The position numbers and the translations under genes were made by a program. Below, in pieces: positions 51,830-64,000 of a DNA stretch of 64,000 nt (its first letter is position 1; the number at the start of each line of letters is the position of its first letter). A model generated the notes under the pieces. That model worked only from the letters and a program-made list of their open reading frames with translations, was not told where the DNA came from and did no database searches. Source of the DNA: Beaufortia kweichowensis (taxonomy: Eukaryota; Chordata; Actinopteri; Cypriniformes; Gastromyzontidae); the NCBI GenBank assembly GCA_019155185.1, contig CM032813.1, positions 5,439,001 through 5,503,000 of the forward strand. The letters run 5' to 3'.

Positions 51830-52150
51830 CCACGGCGCCTTTGAAAAGCATCCCGCTTTAAATCTCATGCCATTCACTTATAGCCTGAGTAAATATCACT
51901 GCCATGCAGCGCAGTAATTACAATGCATTTCCAAGTAAAAAGCCCCATGTGTCAATGATGGGACACGGCGCCCGATGTCTGTGAGCTGTGATAGACCAGC
52001 TAATCACAAAAAAAGAAAAATGTCAGATTGATTGCGGCAGACTGTGGCTGATCCCGGGCTGGATTATCCATACAGTGAGCCAGAGATACGGAGGAACAGA
52101 GAACAGCTCTACACACCTGAGAGCTCACAGAGGCCCGGAGAATAAATCTG
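51830..52150. promoter_or_regulatory. Enhancer-like block
   Basis: Non-repetitive, relatively GC-rich sequence with AGTAATTACAATGCATTTCC, CAGCTAATCAC, GATTGATTGCGG and GGATTATCC (a palindromic bicoid/OTX-like core). It is preceded by a polypyrimidine stretch at 51,755-51,830. Conservation cannot be judged here. Confidence 0.3.
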
Positions 52151-53159
52151 TTTATTAGGATTTGGGACTAACGTAAGAGAACAAACATTTCAAAATCCAG
52201 GAAATGTCCCCTCCAATGTTCGTTTTATATGACCATTGGTTTCTTTACAGGATGTGTTCTGATATCATGAACAGTTTGTTTCGCCCCCTTGATATGCTCA
52301 ATTATGATTTATTCAAAATCACTTTAATAACATTTAGTAGTTCAAATTACATACATTTTACAGTTTCAGAGATGTTATTTGAGATACACATATAGTTTTA
52401 TATGCACAATCTTGAAAAAATTAAATTCAGATTTTATTTATATAAAATCTGGCTTTTATAGTATCAATATAGTATAATATAGTATCAACTGGCTTTTGAA
52501 TATTACCCATGAGAAATTTACTGCAATGCTATATAATGGACAATATGGTTCTAGGTTTTTCAGTGCTCTGAATAATTTCTAAATTATTCAATGAAAATGT
52601 AAAATTAATGTATAATACAACAAAGAAATCGAGCAAGCAGCCTTTTCCTGTCACATGAAAATAGAAAAACAGCGCCAAGGTCTCTTTGAATTCACAGTTT
52701 TTGGGGAAATGGGGAGACAGCCTCCTGCCAAGATGCTGTCAGCCATCTGTGGTCTATAGTATCTGAATCTGAATGCAAAATAATCAAGTTGAAGAAAGAT
52801 GCAGGGGTAAGCACTTTTTTGGGCTCATCCAAAGAGCATCTGCAAAGTTCTTCTCTCATCTCCTGTCATACCTTAAATCTTTGATTATTGCTTCAGACAT
52901 CAGTGTGACTTTCAAACACTTTTATATTGTTTAGATGTAACACAAATAATCAGTTCCTGTTATTGTCTGAATCAGCCTAGCATGAATTTACACGAAAGCA
53001 AAAACCCCTGACCATTTCCTTTAATCTAAAATTCGAATGAGATTTTATTTTCCACCTTTAAATCAAATAATAAGGTCTGGGGAAATACCGCTAAAGAAAA
53101 ACTTTTCCACTGCAGCTTCACCCATGTTTTAATGAGTGAGAATAGGGTGTGTGACTTTG

Positions 53160-53330
53160 CTTCCCCACCGCCCCTTTATCCCCCAAATCAGCCTAAATTT
53201 TACACCCCACAGCATTTCATTCTCGGCACATTACAGTCATTGCCTCGCCTGAATAATTCATGAGATATCAGGGAAGGCAAACCTCAGTAGCTTGATGGTG
53301 CCCATCACAATATGACACATGAAACACTCA
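53160..53330. promoter_or_regulatory. Small enhancer-like block
   Basis: CCCCAAATCAGCC, CTCGGCACATTACAGTCATTG and GAATAATTCATGAG lie in a non-repetitive island within AT-rich DNA. Weak evidence. Confidence 0.22.
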
Positions 53331-56300
53331 TGAAAATATAAAAGAAAAAGCTCTACATATTTTAGCAGCACCATTCATGTTCTCTTGAGGTTTCGGATAC
53401 TCAGTGAGGCATGTCTCTCTGTTTTAAAATGATACATTTTTATCTTCAATTCTTTTATAAATTCTTTTATTTAGTTGTTATTTATTTAGTTAAATACTGT
53501 AAAATTGAATAATTCTGTATTTTGCACACAGTCGGAGAATCTTACAGTCAGTGTTTTTCTTACCTGAGGTGACAAGTAATGATTTTATGTGATAGTGATA
53601 TTTAATGATTCATTTTTAATAAAGGATGTCTAAAGCTAATCAGCTTTTAGCATTTAGATTTAGACAATTTAGTGTGTTATCATTTCTTTACAGAGGAAGT
53701 ATCAATTTGATACCTCAATGATAATGTTTCTCAGAATATTGTGATTTGAAAGCAGATATAGGCCCTGTATCACCCACAGCCAGAATAATAACTTCTCTGT
53801 TAAAATGTCATTTAATTGAGTCACAGTGGTTTGATTCTGTGTACAAAAAGTGATTCAGTCTGACCGGTGGATTTAAATGAGCGGACAGTGTTGTCTCTTA
53901 TCATCTTCTCATGTTGTTTAAACAGCTTTTGTCTAGTTTCACTGAGCTCTGCAGCAGAATACAGATGCTGAATACAGACCGCCCACAGTCTGCTCACTAA
54001 CCGTCTGATGAATATTCTCAATTAAGTGGGCGTTTATCTGTTTGTTGATTTTACATAAATAAGGGCACACAGCTATTTCAGCCTACTGTATTAAGTATCT
54101 CTTTTTTGTCACTTTTCTGTATAATTCATTTCTTCATGCTGGTCATTTGTTGTGGTATATCTCTGTTATCCCCGGCCCTAAATGGCAAAACAGACTGTTA
54201 TTTATCACATGTCTGTCAGACAGCGTCTCATGTCTCAATTGGATAATTTAAGATATAAAACTCTCAAAGACTTTTGCTTTTGATTGTTATGTTACATGTG
54301 CACCAGAGAAAGGAAACATCCACCTATTATCTATCTCTGTTTTATGTAGGTGAGAATGTATTTGTTGTGGTTTGCCCTTTTTAATTTCAAGTAAAAGAGT
54401 GTGTGGGAGGATGCCTGTGTGCGCGCAAATACGCAAGTTTGCATATGTGTGAAATACTTAAAACCAGATGTTAGTCTTGTGAATCCTCTCGTTGCTTGTA
54501 TTTATACTTTCTCTCGGTCTGTCACGGCTGCTGCCACATGTTATCCTGGTCACATCCCTCTCTCAATCTGAGGAGAGTCTTGCAACGAGATCCATGAACT
54601 GAGGTTCAGTCAGCTAGAAACAAAAGCAGGAGAGAATCAAGATGGCACGACTCCAACTCTTATCCTCCTCCTCGTTCTCAAAACACGGGCATTGCCCCTT
54701 TGCCGTCTGCACCCCTCCTTCCCAACTCCATCCCTTATATTTTCCCCTGCAGCCAAAAGTGGGGAGACAAGGGGGGATTTGGAAAGGAATTGGGGCAGAT
54801 AGATTGTGAAAACCATGACAGCTGGAGCAGACCCTGGGAGGTTTCATCCTGTTAATCTATGCAGTGTTTCACTCACCTAATTGTTTCCATTTCACTCTGA
54901 TCAGCAAAATAGCTGTTCAAATATCGAATGCAGTGTGAAGCTTCTTCTGCCTTTATTGAGCGAGTTCTGTCTTTAAAGGTGGGCCGTTAACCGCAGATTT
55001 ACTCCCAGGAGTTGTGTGTAAGCATGCGGTGTGACATCACCGCAGTGGGTATGTGACTTTTATATTTTGTGGGTAACGGATATCAAATATCCAAATAATT
55101 ATGAAATATTGAAACAAAAGAGAGGCAACACGGATATTTTTAGAGGACTGAAGTAATCTTGACTTGGGTGGTCTCACAATAGCTTTACAGATAGGTATTG
55201 TTATGTGGGATTACATCATTTGATTTAGTGTTGTAATGACTTTGGTCTTCTCTGTGGACAATCTTTTATGGACCATATTTTATTAACTATGAATGAACAC
55301 GTGGGTAGACTGTTCAGTGGTTTGCACTGTTGTCTTGCTAGTCATGACCTAGGCGTTTAGTACTGTCTATTGAGCGATCTATTAACCGTTCCACAGGTGG
55401 AACACTTCGGTTATTTCACTATTCACTCACATGTTATTTTTAAAATACCTAAAATTAAAAAATGAGAAAAAACTATTTTAATGTGTATATTCAATATGTG
55501 CATGTTAGCATTTACTTAAGCTTTCCATTGTATATTTCTGTTTTGACTTCACAGCATAAATCAAGTGAAATAAAAGACAATAAAATAAAAGAATGAAAGA
55601 AACGTCTATTGAAAATACCTCACTTCGGTAAGTCCCACAAGTCCAAAGTGTCACAACCTTAACCAAGTGTTAGTGTAGCAAACCGCAAAACAACAAACAT
55701 GTAAGATCAAAGATCACAACAAATATTCTCCACATAAACTGTGAGAGAATCAGGATCAGACTTATTTTGGTTAACCTACACAGTCGAGGTTCCTTCAGGG
55801 TCAGTTTTTCAGGTTAGTTTAAAGCATCAATGTGCCGGTCATCAGTTCTTTTTTTTGTAATTCAATCTTAAATTGAATTCAGTGGGTTTGGGTTAGTATA
55901 ACTGGTCTAGAAAGGTGAAACTCTGATTAAAGAGAGGTGAAGGACATGTCCAATCTCTCCAGAATCTGGTCTTTGTTCAAATAAAGCTGTTCTGTGCAGG
56001 AGTGAGGGTCAGGAAACCGGTGACCAGGTTGGGGGTGAGAGGGGAATCAGGGCCAGCGTTCCATTACGGAGGTCCAGACCGCAGCCAGATGTGCAGTCAC
56101 CACTATAGACATCTCAGTCTGCTGGAGAATCCATTAACCTTGTATTCCCATGTCTTTGGCAGCTACAAGATGGAAAATGGAAACAATAATAGTTGTATTC
56201 TTTTAACAGGATACATATATCTACTAGTTATTGCAATACAGAATCTACAAAATGACTTTCATTATCCTTTAAAACATCTTTTGCTATAAGTTCGCAAAGA

Positions 56301-56624
56301 GCACCAAGTCAACGGATATGGTTTGGTACGCTAAAAATATGTTGCCGTCAAATGCCGTACTGTAGTATTGTCATAGAAACCCACCTGTTTCCCAGAGTGA
56401 AAGTTAGTGAGCGATAACACACGGCACAGGTGCCAGACGCTGTCTGCTTTTGATTTCCTGTGTCACATTTTCACTTTTTAGAAGTAACTTTCTTTCAGAT
56501 ATCTTTAATTTCATAAGCAGCGGTTTCTTTCTTAGTATTGAAAGTATTGCACATGCAAGTTTGCTGCATCTGAAGCACCTCCAGACTATTGATTGATTCA
56601 CATATATTTTCTTTTCTTTTAATC

Positions 56625-56775
56625 ATAGCTAGTGTGATGCTGGGCTCCTTCGGTGTAATGAATTATTAAAAAACAGCATCAAGCACCCATTTAATGATAA
56701 ATTATTCATGGGTGCATAAGGAATGCGCATTTGATCAATTGTGATTCATATTGTCAGCTGAAAGCGTTTTAAAGG
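56625..56775. promoter_or_regulatory. Enhancer-like block containing a homeodomain dyad
   Basis: The arms GCACCCAT (56683-56690) and ATGGGTGC (56708-56715) are exact inverted repeats around a 17-base A/T-rich core with TTAATGATAAATTATT. Further homeodomain-type sites (GTAATGAATTATTAAA) and TGATCAATTGTGATTCATATTG flank it. The symmetric arrangement of TAAT cores suggests cooperative dimer binding (inference). Confidence 0.35.
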
Positions 56776-59529
56776 ACACTTTTGCAGAGAGTAAATATGA
56801 TGAAACTCTGCTTGATGTCTGTGGATAAATTGTGCCCGTCTTGAATTCTTATAGTTGTTTATTTATTTTCTAAAGAGTGTGTGGTGATACTGTATGATGG
56901 TGTAGCAGTGAGCTGTGTCATATACAGTAAATACAAGAAACTGATTTACAGTATATGAAAGACATTTGCAAATCTAAGCTGTACTCGCAGCCCTGTCATT
57001 AATTATTAATGACAAATCACAGAAGTATGATCCTGGTATGTATGAATATCTAAAAACCAGCGTTTCAGGCAGTCAGTCGTAATATTAAACCATAATAAAC
57101 AAACTGTAATACCAGTTATGTAGTTTATTGTTAGAGAGTGATGTCATTTATGTTCACCTAGTGCGCCTCATTATAACTGTCTGTTTTAGTAACCATTTAC
57201 ATGTTGATGTCATTGTCAAATGTGCAATGTTCCAAGTCTCAATTACACATAATACGAACACTGTGTGAATAGCCATATCTGTTTATACCAGGAAATAAGC
57301 TCTTAAATCTAATAAGATCAGCATGAGCTCATGAATTTATCCATATGTAATTTCATGCAGTATAAACAACACCGCTGATCAAAATCCTGTTTGTGTGTTG
57401 TACATTTACAACATCCTGTCAGTGTGTGTACAGTAGATGTAGAACAGACAAGTGTGGCAGGTGCATTGTGGAACATAACAAGTTAAGATTTAGTGACATC
57501 TACTGTCCAATGATGGAAATCATTTACGGCTTATGTGTTAAACAAATCATTTTATTGATGCACATATGTTCGAATAACAGTAATCTATGTTCTTTTTTAA
57601 TTGGTTTACTTATTTTAAATATCATGATGGATTGTGAAAAAAGCAAGCACTACAGGGTACACTGAAGAAAAAGAGAGAAAATAAGAAAGAAAAAGAGTTA
57701 AATAAAAGACTCCCCCCTTTTTACAAATCTATAAGTATTACAAATATAATCACAATAATGTTGAATTATAGGACTGACTGGCTCCTAGCTACTGTATTCA
57801 CATACCCATTTTACCCAAATTACCCATCTCTTAACACGTCATGCCACCCTCACAGATTTCCTGGAGGTCTGAAGAAATGTCTCCATATCTGACAGCGCCA
57901 TATCCCTTTACTCTGAGCGTAGCCATGCGTGACCCGCGTGCTGTCTGTGTTGGCCTTCCTCACAGCAGGGGTCCCATTATTGGGCTCAACCATCCAAGTG
58001 TCAACGGCCCCCTCCTAATTCACACTGACGGTGTGTTCGCTCCGTCAGATCACATGGGTACACCGATCCAGCTGAGGTGCAGCCAGAGAACATTTAAGCA
58101 TGTATAGATTCAGTGAGTCTGCGTGCAGTATGTGGTGAAACTCCAGTATGTCTGAATGTTTATTTGTGTTACAGTGTGTGTAAGTGTGTACTGGTGCATG
58201 TATTGTTGAATGATGAGGATTGCGTGTCATATATTTTACCTTAACCATATAAAGCATCAGTTGCATTGATGCTTTTGCAGCACACATTATGAATGATTAC
58301 ACGGCTCAAATACTTGATTCTGATTTGTCGAAGTGGCTTTCTGTGATCAAATATGTAATTGATAAATAAATGTCTTTTGAAGTTGGAATTTCATTTTTAT
58401 TTTTAAAGTTGAAATCTTTTTGCCTAATTAGTTGGTTTTGGATATGCAAACCTTTTTTTGTATTTTTTAATCTTCAAATACGTAATTTATGAGATTTTCA
58501 TAGTGTGGCTTAGTGTGTCAAAATGTCTGAATTTCAAAAGCTCAATATATATACATATTTTTAGAGTTATTTGTTTTCGTGGCTGTACATTACATTACAT
58601 AGTTAATCCCAAAACAGGTTTGATGCATTTTCATGCAACATTATATACTGTACATCATTGGAAACAAATAGAAATATTAAGAACGTTTATACAACATTCT
58701 TTCATAAATAATATTAGGTTATTTTATAAGTCACACTGCAGTTTAGGCTTGTAAGAGAAAACAAAATGTAAAATATCCACAGAAGTTTTCCACAGGAGCA
58801 ATACTGTTGTATGCGTGCAAGCCGAGATAGCAGCCATGCCCTTGTAAGCCCTGCTGTCTGCCACCTCCACGCTTACATACAAACTGTGCAAAAGCTTATG
58901 CCCGATGCTGCTAATCTAGAATAATCCACAGACCTAGGCAGCGATGGGCAACATGGGAGTTTTCTGGCAACACATGAGTGACATCAAAAAACGGCAGTGC
59001 AAATCCCCCTATTGGGAGGAGTAATAAGGATCATTTTCTGGCAACCCAATTAACACTTTTTCTGCATGTTTTGCGCAAATACTAACTGTATGTTGTGCTT
59101 GAGGTTTGTAAACCCAATGAGGACAGACTGTCAACCTTGAAACCCTCCCAAATTAAGGGGGTCACATATGGTTTGGGACTGCGATCACTGAGCTGTGTGT
59201 ATGTGTGTGTGTGACAGATGTGTGTGGCAGCTCATGGCTCGAATCGTTTGCATGTCTGCTATTGAAAATGTGCATTAGAGTGTGTATTGCGCATATTTGA
59301 CAGTGGATGTATGCCATCACTTTGACCCGTATCTTGGAGACCCCCAACAGAGAGGTTGACAGCCATGGCAACAATTAGAGGCAATTACATCCAGGACAGT
59401 TTGACGGGAGCTTCATCAGGGCAGAGAGATATACTGTAACTGGTAGAGGTGAAGTGTGTTCAATGACATCGGTTACTGTACTCAAGAGAAGGGTGTCTCC
59501 TCTAGTGTACTATATTTCTCTGCAATTGG

Positions 59530-59730
59530 TCAATTAAGTGGCTTTTAACTTCCCGTTCTCTCCCCACCCCCTCTGTTTCACTTTCTGAAATGCAATTATG
59601 TCCTTTCTTTTCACATGGCCGATTATCAATGCAGGTCCATTAAAATCAGATTTGCATAATATAGCATGGTCTGTAGCATCAGCCTATAATAACACATTAA
59701 TCAAGCAGACTTAATCACGTTGTCACTAAG
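59530..59730. promoter_or_regulatory. Enhancer-like block with POU and homeodomain motifs
   Basis: CAGATTTGCATAATATAG (POU octamer-like ATTTGCAT), TGCAATTATG, CGATTATCAATGCAGG and ACATTAATCAAGC lie within 200 bp of non-repetitive sequence about 3.4 kb upstream of pnp. Could serve sox12 or pnp. Function is inferred. Confidence 0.3.
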
Positions 59731-61207
59731 GGGAAGGATACTGTATATGTGACTTTCATATAAAAACACATACAGTATCAATTTGCTCTCTTAACACACT
59801 AATAGAGGCCATCAGAGGTCCACATGTCCTGGGAGGCATCGGGTGGGGCCTAATTTCCAAGAGTGCGCCCTTCATCGTCACGCTTCATGTTTGCTGGCTG
59901 TCCTTGTCTCTTGGCACCCAGCAGCGGAGCCAGATGTACATGGATGACCCTGCTCCATATGTGTTCTGGAGGATTAGGGTCAGCTGCTTAAGATTCAGAC
60001 CCGGACTGGCTTACTCATTCACCTTCATATGGCCTGTGAAAGGGGCAAAGGGGAGAGATGTGTTTTGGTTTGGGTCAAGTTGGGATAAAATGCCGCATTG
60101 TAGCTTTCAATTAAGGTGGCTGGTGTAAATTAAAGATGTTAATTAAAATGTATATATGAAGGTGAATTAGAAAATGCATGTCTGAAATTTCACTGTCAAA
60201 AAACAAGGTCAACAGAGACAATAATAAAAGTAAGTTTAACTAAATATGTTTATTAAATGATTTTATTTTTGTGTTACCAACCATTTGTGGCATGTTAAAA
60301 TTAAGTTTAACACCCATATTTTTAACAATATACAATATCTAAACATAAAATTAAAGTGTAATATAAATAATTATGTAAAAATATAATTACTATTATTATT
60401 ATTACTAACCATTGTTCTACATACTATTCATTTAAATTTACTATATTCGTACTGTATAGTGCGTTTTACAATGCGTATGTGAAATAGTAATGTTGTAATA
60501 GTTTCGAAGTAATGAGACAGAAATGCCTTTGGTATTTTTTTCTTCCAGCAAAACCTGATGATACTCATATACAGTATAAACAATCACTATATTTTCCTTC
60601 TGTGTTGGGTTATCAAGTAACAAATAAATAGAGTTCAGGGTTAGAATGAGGACTTGGTCATATATGATCATTCCACGAGTCACAAGTTTCCCAGCAGATT
60701 CACTAAACTCCAATTACTGCACACCTCCACATGACCGACCAGCCTGAGCTGATAGACTGTGATAGTATTGTGAAGCACGTGAAACACCTCACGCATCAGA
60801 AATGTCTGGCACGTTCTGATTCACTGTGCTTTTATTTTATTATAGTGACATTTTTAGTTTTATAAGATTGCTTGTATAATCTAATGTCAGAAATTCTTTT
60901 TTTTTATATTGCCGCTTCAATTGATTTGAATGGCATTATTTTTTGCATTCTGTGGCCCAAGACTGACACTTTTACATATGTTTGATTGTTTTGGGTGGTT
61001 TAATAAAACTTGTTGAAAACTTTTCAATATTTAAGTCAAGGATTAAAAACATTTTTACAGCAAAAAGGTCATTTTCTGTCTTTTTCTGTGTGTGGTTTGT
61101 ACTATTTATTAATAATGACTAAATGTGGCAGTGGGTGAAAATCACATGTGCCTCATGTGCCACAGATTAGCAGAGCAGATGGAGAGAGAGATGAACATTG
61201 TTAATGT

Positions 61208-62880
<1,673 letters not shown>

Positions 62881-62889
62881 GATGTCAGG

Positions 62890-63010
62890 CATTCGCTACA
62901 CATAAATCAGCAGGACAGAGCTGCTTTGTCATTCACAAACTACTGGAGTTCAGGATCGCATCTTCAGTTTGAAACTTTTTTCAGGACAGTCAGAGTAAAT
63001 CAGCCTTAAC
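62890..63010 (+). promoter_or_regulatory. pnp: pnp core promoter and 5' UTR (putative)
   Basis: A weak TATA-like CACATAAATC at about 62,899-62,908 is preceded about 50 bp upstream by CCAATCAG. The leader then runs to the ATG at 63011, which has AAC before it (A at -3). The transcription start would be near 62,930. No upstream ATG lies between about 62,930 and the start codon. Confidence 0.45.
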
Positions 63011-63635
63011 ATGCATAGTAAAGATCAGATCTGGTAAGTTAAGTTACGTTTCTTTTTTCTTTAGGGTTAAAATGTAAACTGTTTTAACTAACATTATTAA
63101 TCAATCAGTTTGATAGCACAGTGTTGTATATATACACTGAATTAATAGTTGTATCGAACCGTTGTATCTTTTTTAGTAATTCACGCATCAAATTCCACTC
63201 TTTGGAATATAGACAGTAAGTAAGTGTTTCAGTTTTTTTTCATCACCAGCCATGAGGATTACCAGACAACAGCAGACTGGCTTCTCTCTCATACACAACA
63301 CAGACCTAAAGTGGCCATCATCTGCGGATCTGGACTGGGTTTGCTGGCAGATGCCCTCAAGTGCCAAGACTCCTTCAAGTACTCGGACATCCCTGGCTTT
63401 CCTCAAAGCACAGGTGAAACAACACAGAGCGTATATACAGTACATCTATTTTCTCTATTGGAAAAAGAAAGACTAAAATGTTTTATTCTGCTGGCTTGTA
63501 CAATGTTTTGTGTTTGTATCTATGCAAACAGTAAAGGGCCACGCTGGACGTCTGATTTTTGGGCAGCTTAAAGGGAAGACATGCGTGTGCATGCAGGGAA
63601 GATTTCACATGTATGAGGGACACTCACTAAGCAAG
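63011..63635 (+). CDS. pnp: Purine nucleoside phosphorylase, first three coding exons (partial)
   Basis: PNP cleaves inosine and guanosine with phosphate to give the base and ribose-1-phosphate in cytosolic purine salvage; family members form trimers. Exon 1 is 63011-63033 (MHSKDQI plus 2 nt; donor GTAAGT). Exon 2 is 63250-63413 (acceptor TTTTTTTTCATCACCAG, donor GTGAAA). Exon 3 is 63532-63635 (acceptor GCAAACAG, donor GTTTGA). Joined, they give 97 residues, including EDYQTTADWLLSHTQHRPKV and VAIICGSGLG with the phosphate-binding Ser (S35). GHAGR supplies the equivalent of human His64 (H66), QGRFHMYEG the equivalents of Arg84 and Tyr88 (R86, Y90). Splice phases and exon ends match human PNP, offset by two residues. 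The remaining two-thirds, of about 290 residues, lies beyond the right edge. Fish carry several pnp paralogs, and I cannot say which this is. Confidence 0.95.
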
Positions 63636-64000
63636 GTTTGACCTATTATAACTCCAAGCCTCTTTACTTGTATATTGTATAATTGTATTATTTTTACTGT
63701 AATTGATAATAAGCTATCCCATCAGTCAAGAAACAAGTTGTACAGTCATAACAGAATGACATTACAATGACATTTTAAGAGTATATAATCATACTCTCTG
63801 TTCATGCTGTATCATCTGCTTTAGTCCAAAATGATGATAGAAAAGGCAAATTCCTTTCTCTGTTTTAATACCAGTTCATTCACACCATTCTGATCATGCT
63901 GATCTGAATCACATGCTGTATGCCATGGCACAAATGAGCATTCAGTGAAACTTTTGTGTGGTTTACACAACACAGGATTAGATTAATTTGGCTTACAGTA
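63636..64000 (+). other. pnp: pnp intron 3 (partial)
   Basis: It follows the exon 3 donor (GTTTGA). No further PNP sequence or convincing acceptor with a homologous frame appears before the window end. Confidence 0.8.

Larger units (their letters stand above)
38930..61200. other. Gene desert between sox12 and pnp
   Basis: No coding exon of a known family on either strand. The longest non-repetitive open frame (46318-46800, 160 codons) is discussed separately. Motif-dense islands near 39.4-39.7, 46.5-46.8, 51.8-52.1, 53.2-53.3, 56.6-56.8 and 59.5-59.7 kb look regulatory. Other parts are AT-rich with short A/T runs and nothing recognisable. Confidence 0.65.

Overview
The window looks like nuclear DNA from a ray-finned fish, most likely a cyprinid or close relative (inference). 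The DNA is AT-rich, has long CT and CA microsatellites, and carries several interspersed repeats of types I know from teleost and cyprinid genomes. Three vertebrate genes are recognisable, all with ordinary spliced or intronless structures. There is no bacterial, plasmid, phage or CRISPR content.

Left edge (1 to about 2.8 kb): the 5' half of trib3, a Tribbles pseudokinase, on the minus strand. Two coding exons (649-936 and 254-546) are complete, and the last coding exon lies beyond position 1. A non-coding first exon ends at 1628 with a consensus splice donor.

Middle: the intronless SoxC-group gene sox12 (37,004-38,038, minus strand), with a TATA box near 38.6 kb, a GA-repeat leader and a short upstream ORF. 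It is flanked by about 34 kb of non-coding DNA towards trib3 and about 24 kb towards pnp. These intervals contain blocks of homeodomain, SOX, POU or CArG-type motifs that look like long-range enhancers (inference from composition and motifs only). They also hold a complete 479-bp hAT-type MITE with an 8-bp target-site duplication, several older MITE-like repeats, two long perfect palindromes and large polypyrimidine tracts. A CRE-containing region at 20.0-20.36 kb followed by a strong splice donor may be the start of an uncharacterised plus-strand transcript.

Right edge (62.9-64.0 kb): the first three coding exons of a purine nucleoside phosphorylase gene (pnp family, plus strand), truncated by the window end.

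From memory, human SOX12, NRSN2 and TRIB3 lie in that order and orientation on 20p13. The sox12-trib3 order and relative orientation here match, which supports orthology, but I found no neurensin gene between them. The three proteins have unrelated roles (stress signalling, developmental transcription, purine salvage), so the grouping looks like old synteny rather than a functional cluster. I did not find a clear novel biological system. The best leads are the possible new transcript at 20.3 kb, the 160-codon open frame over an enhancer-like block at 46.3-46.8 kb, and the dyad-symmetric element at 56.7 kb.
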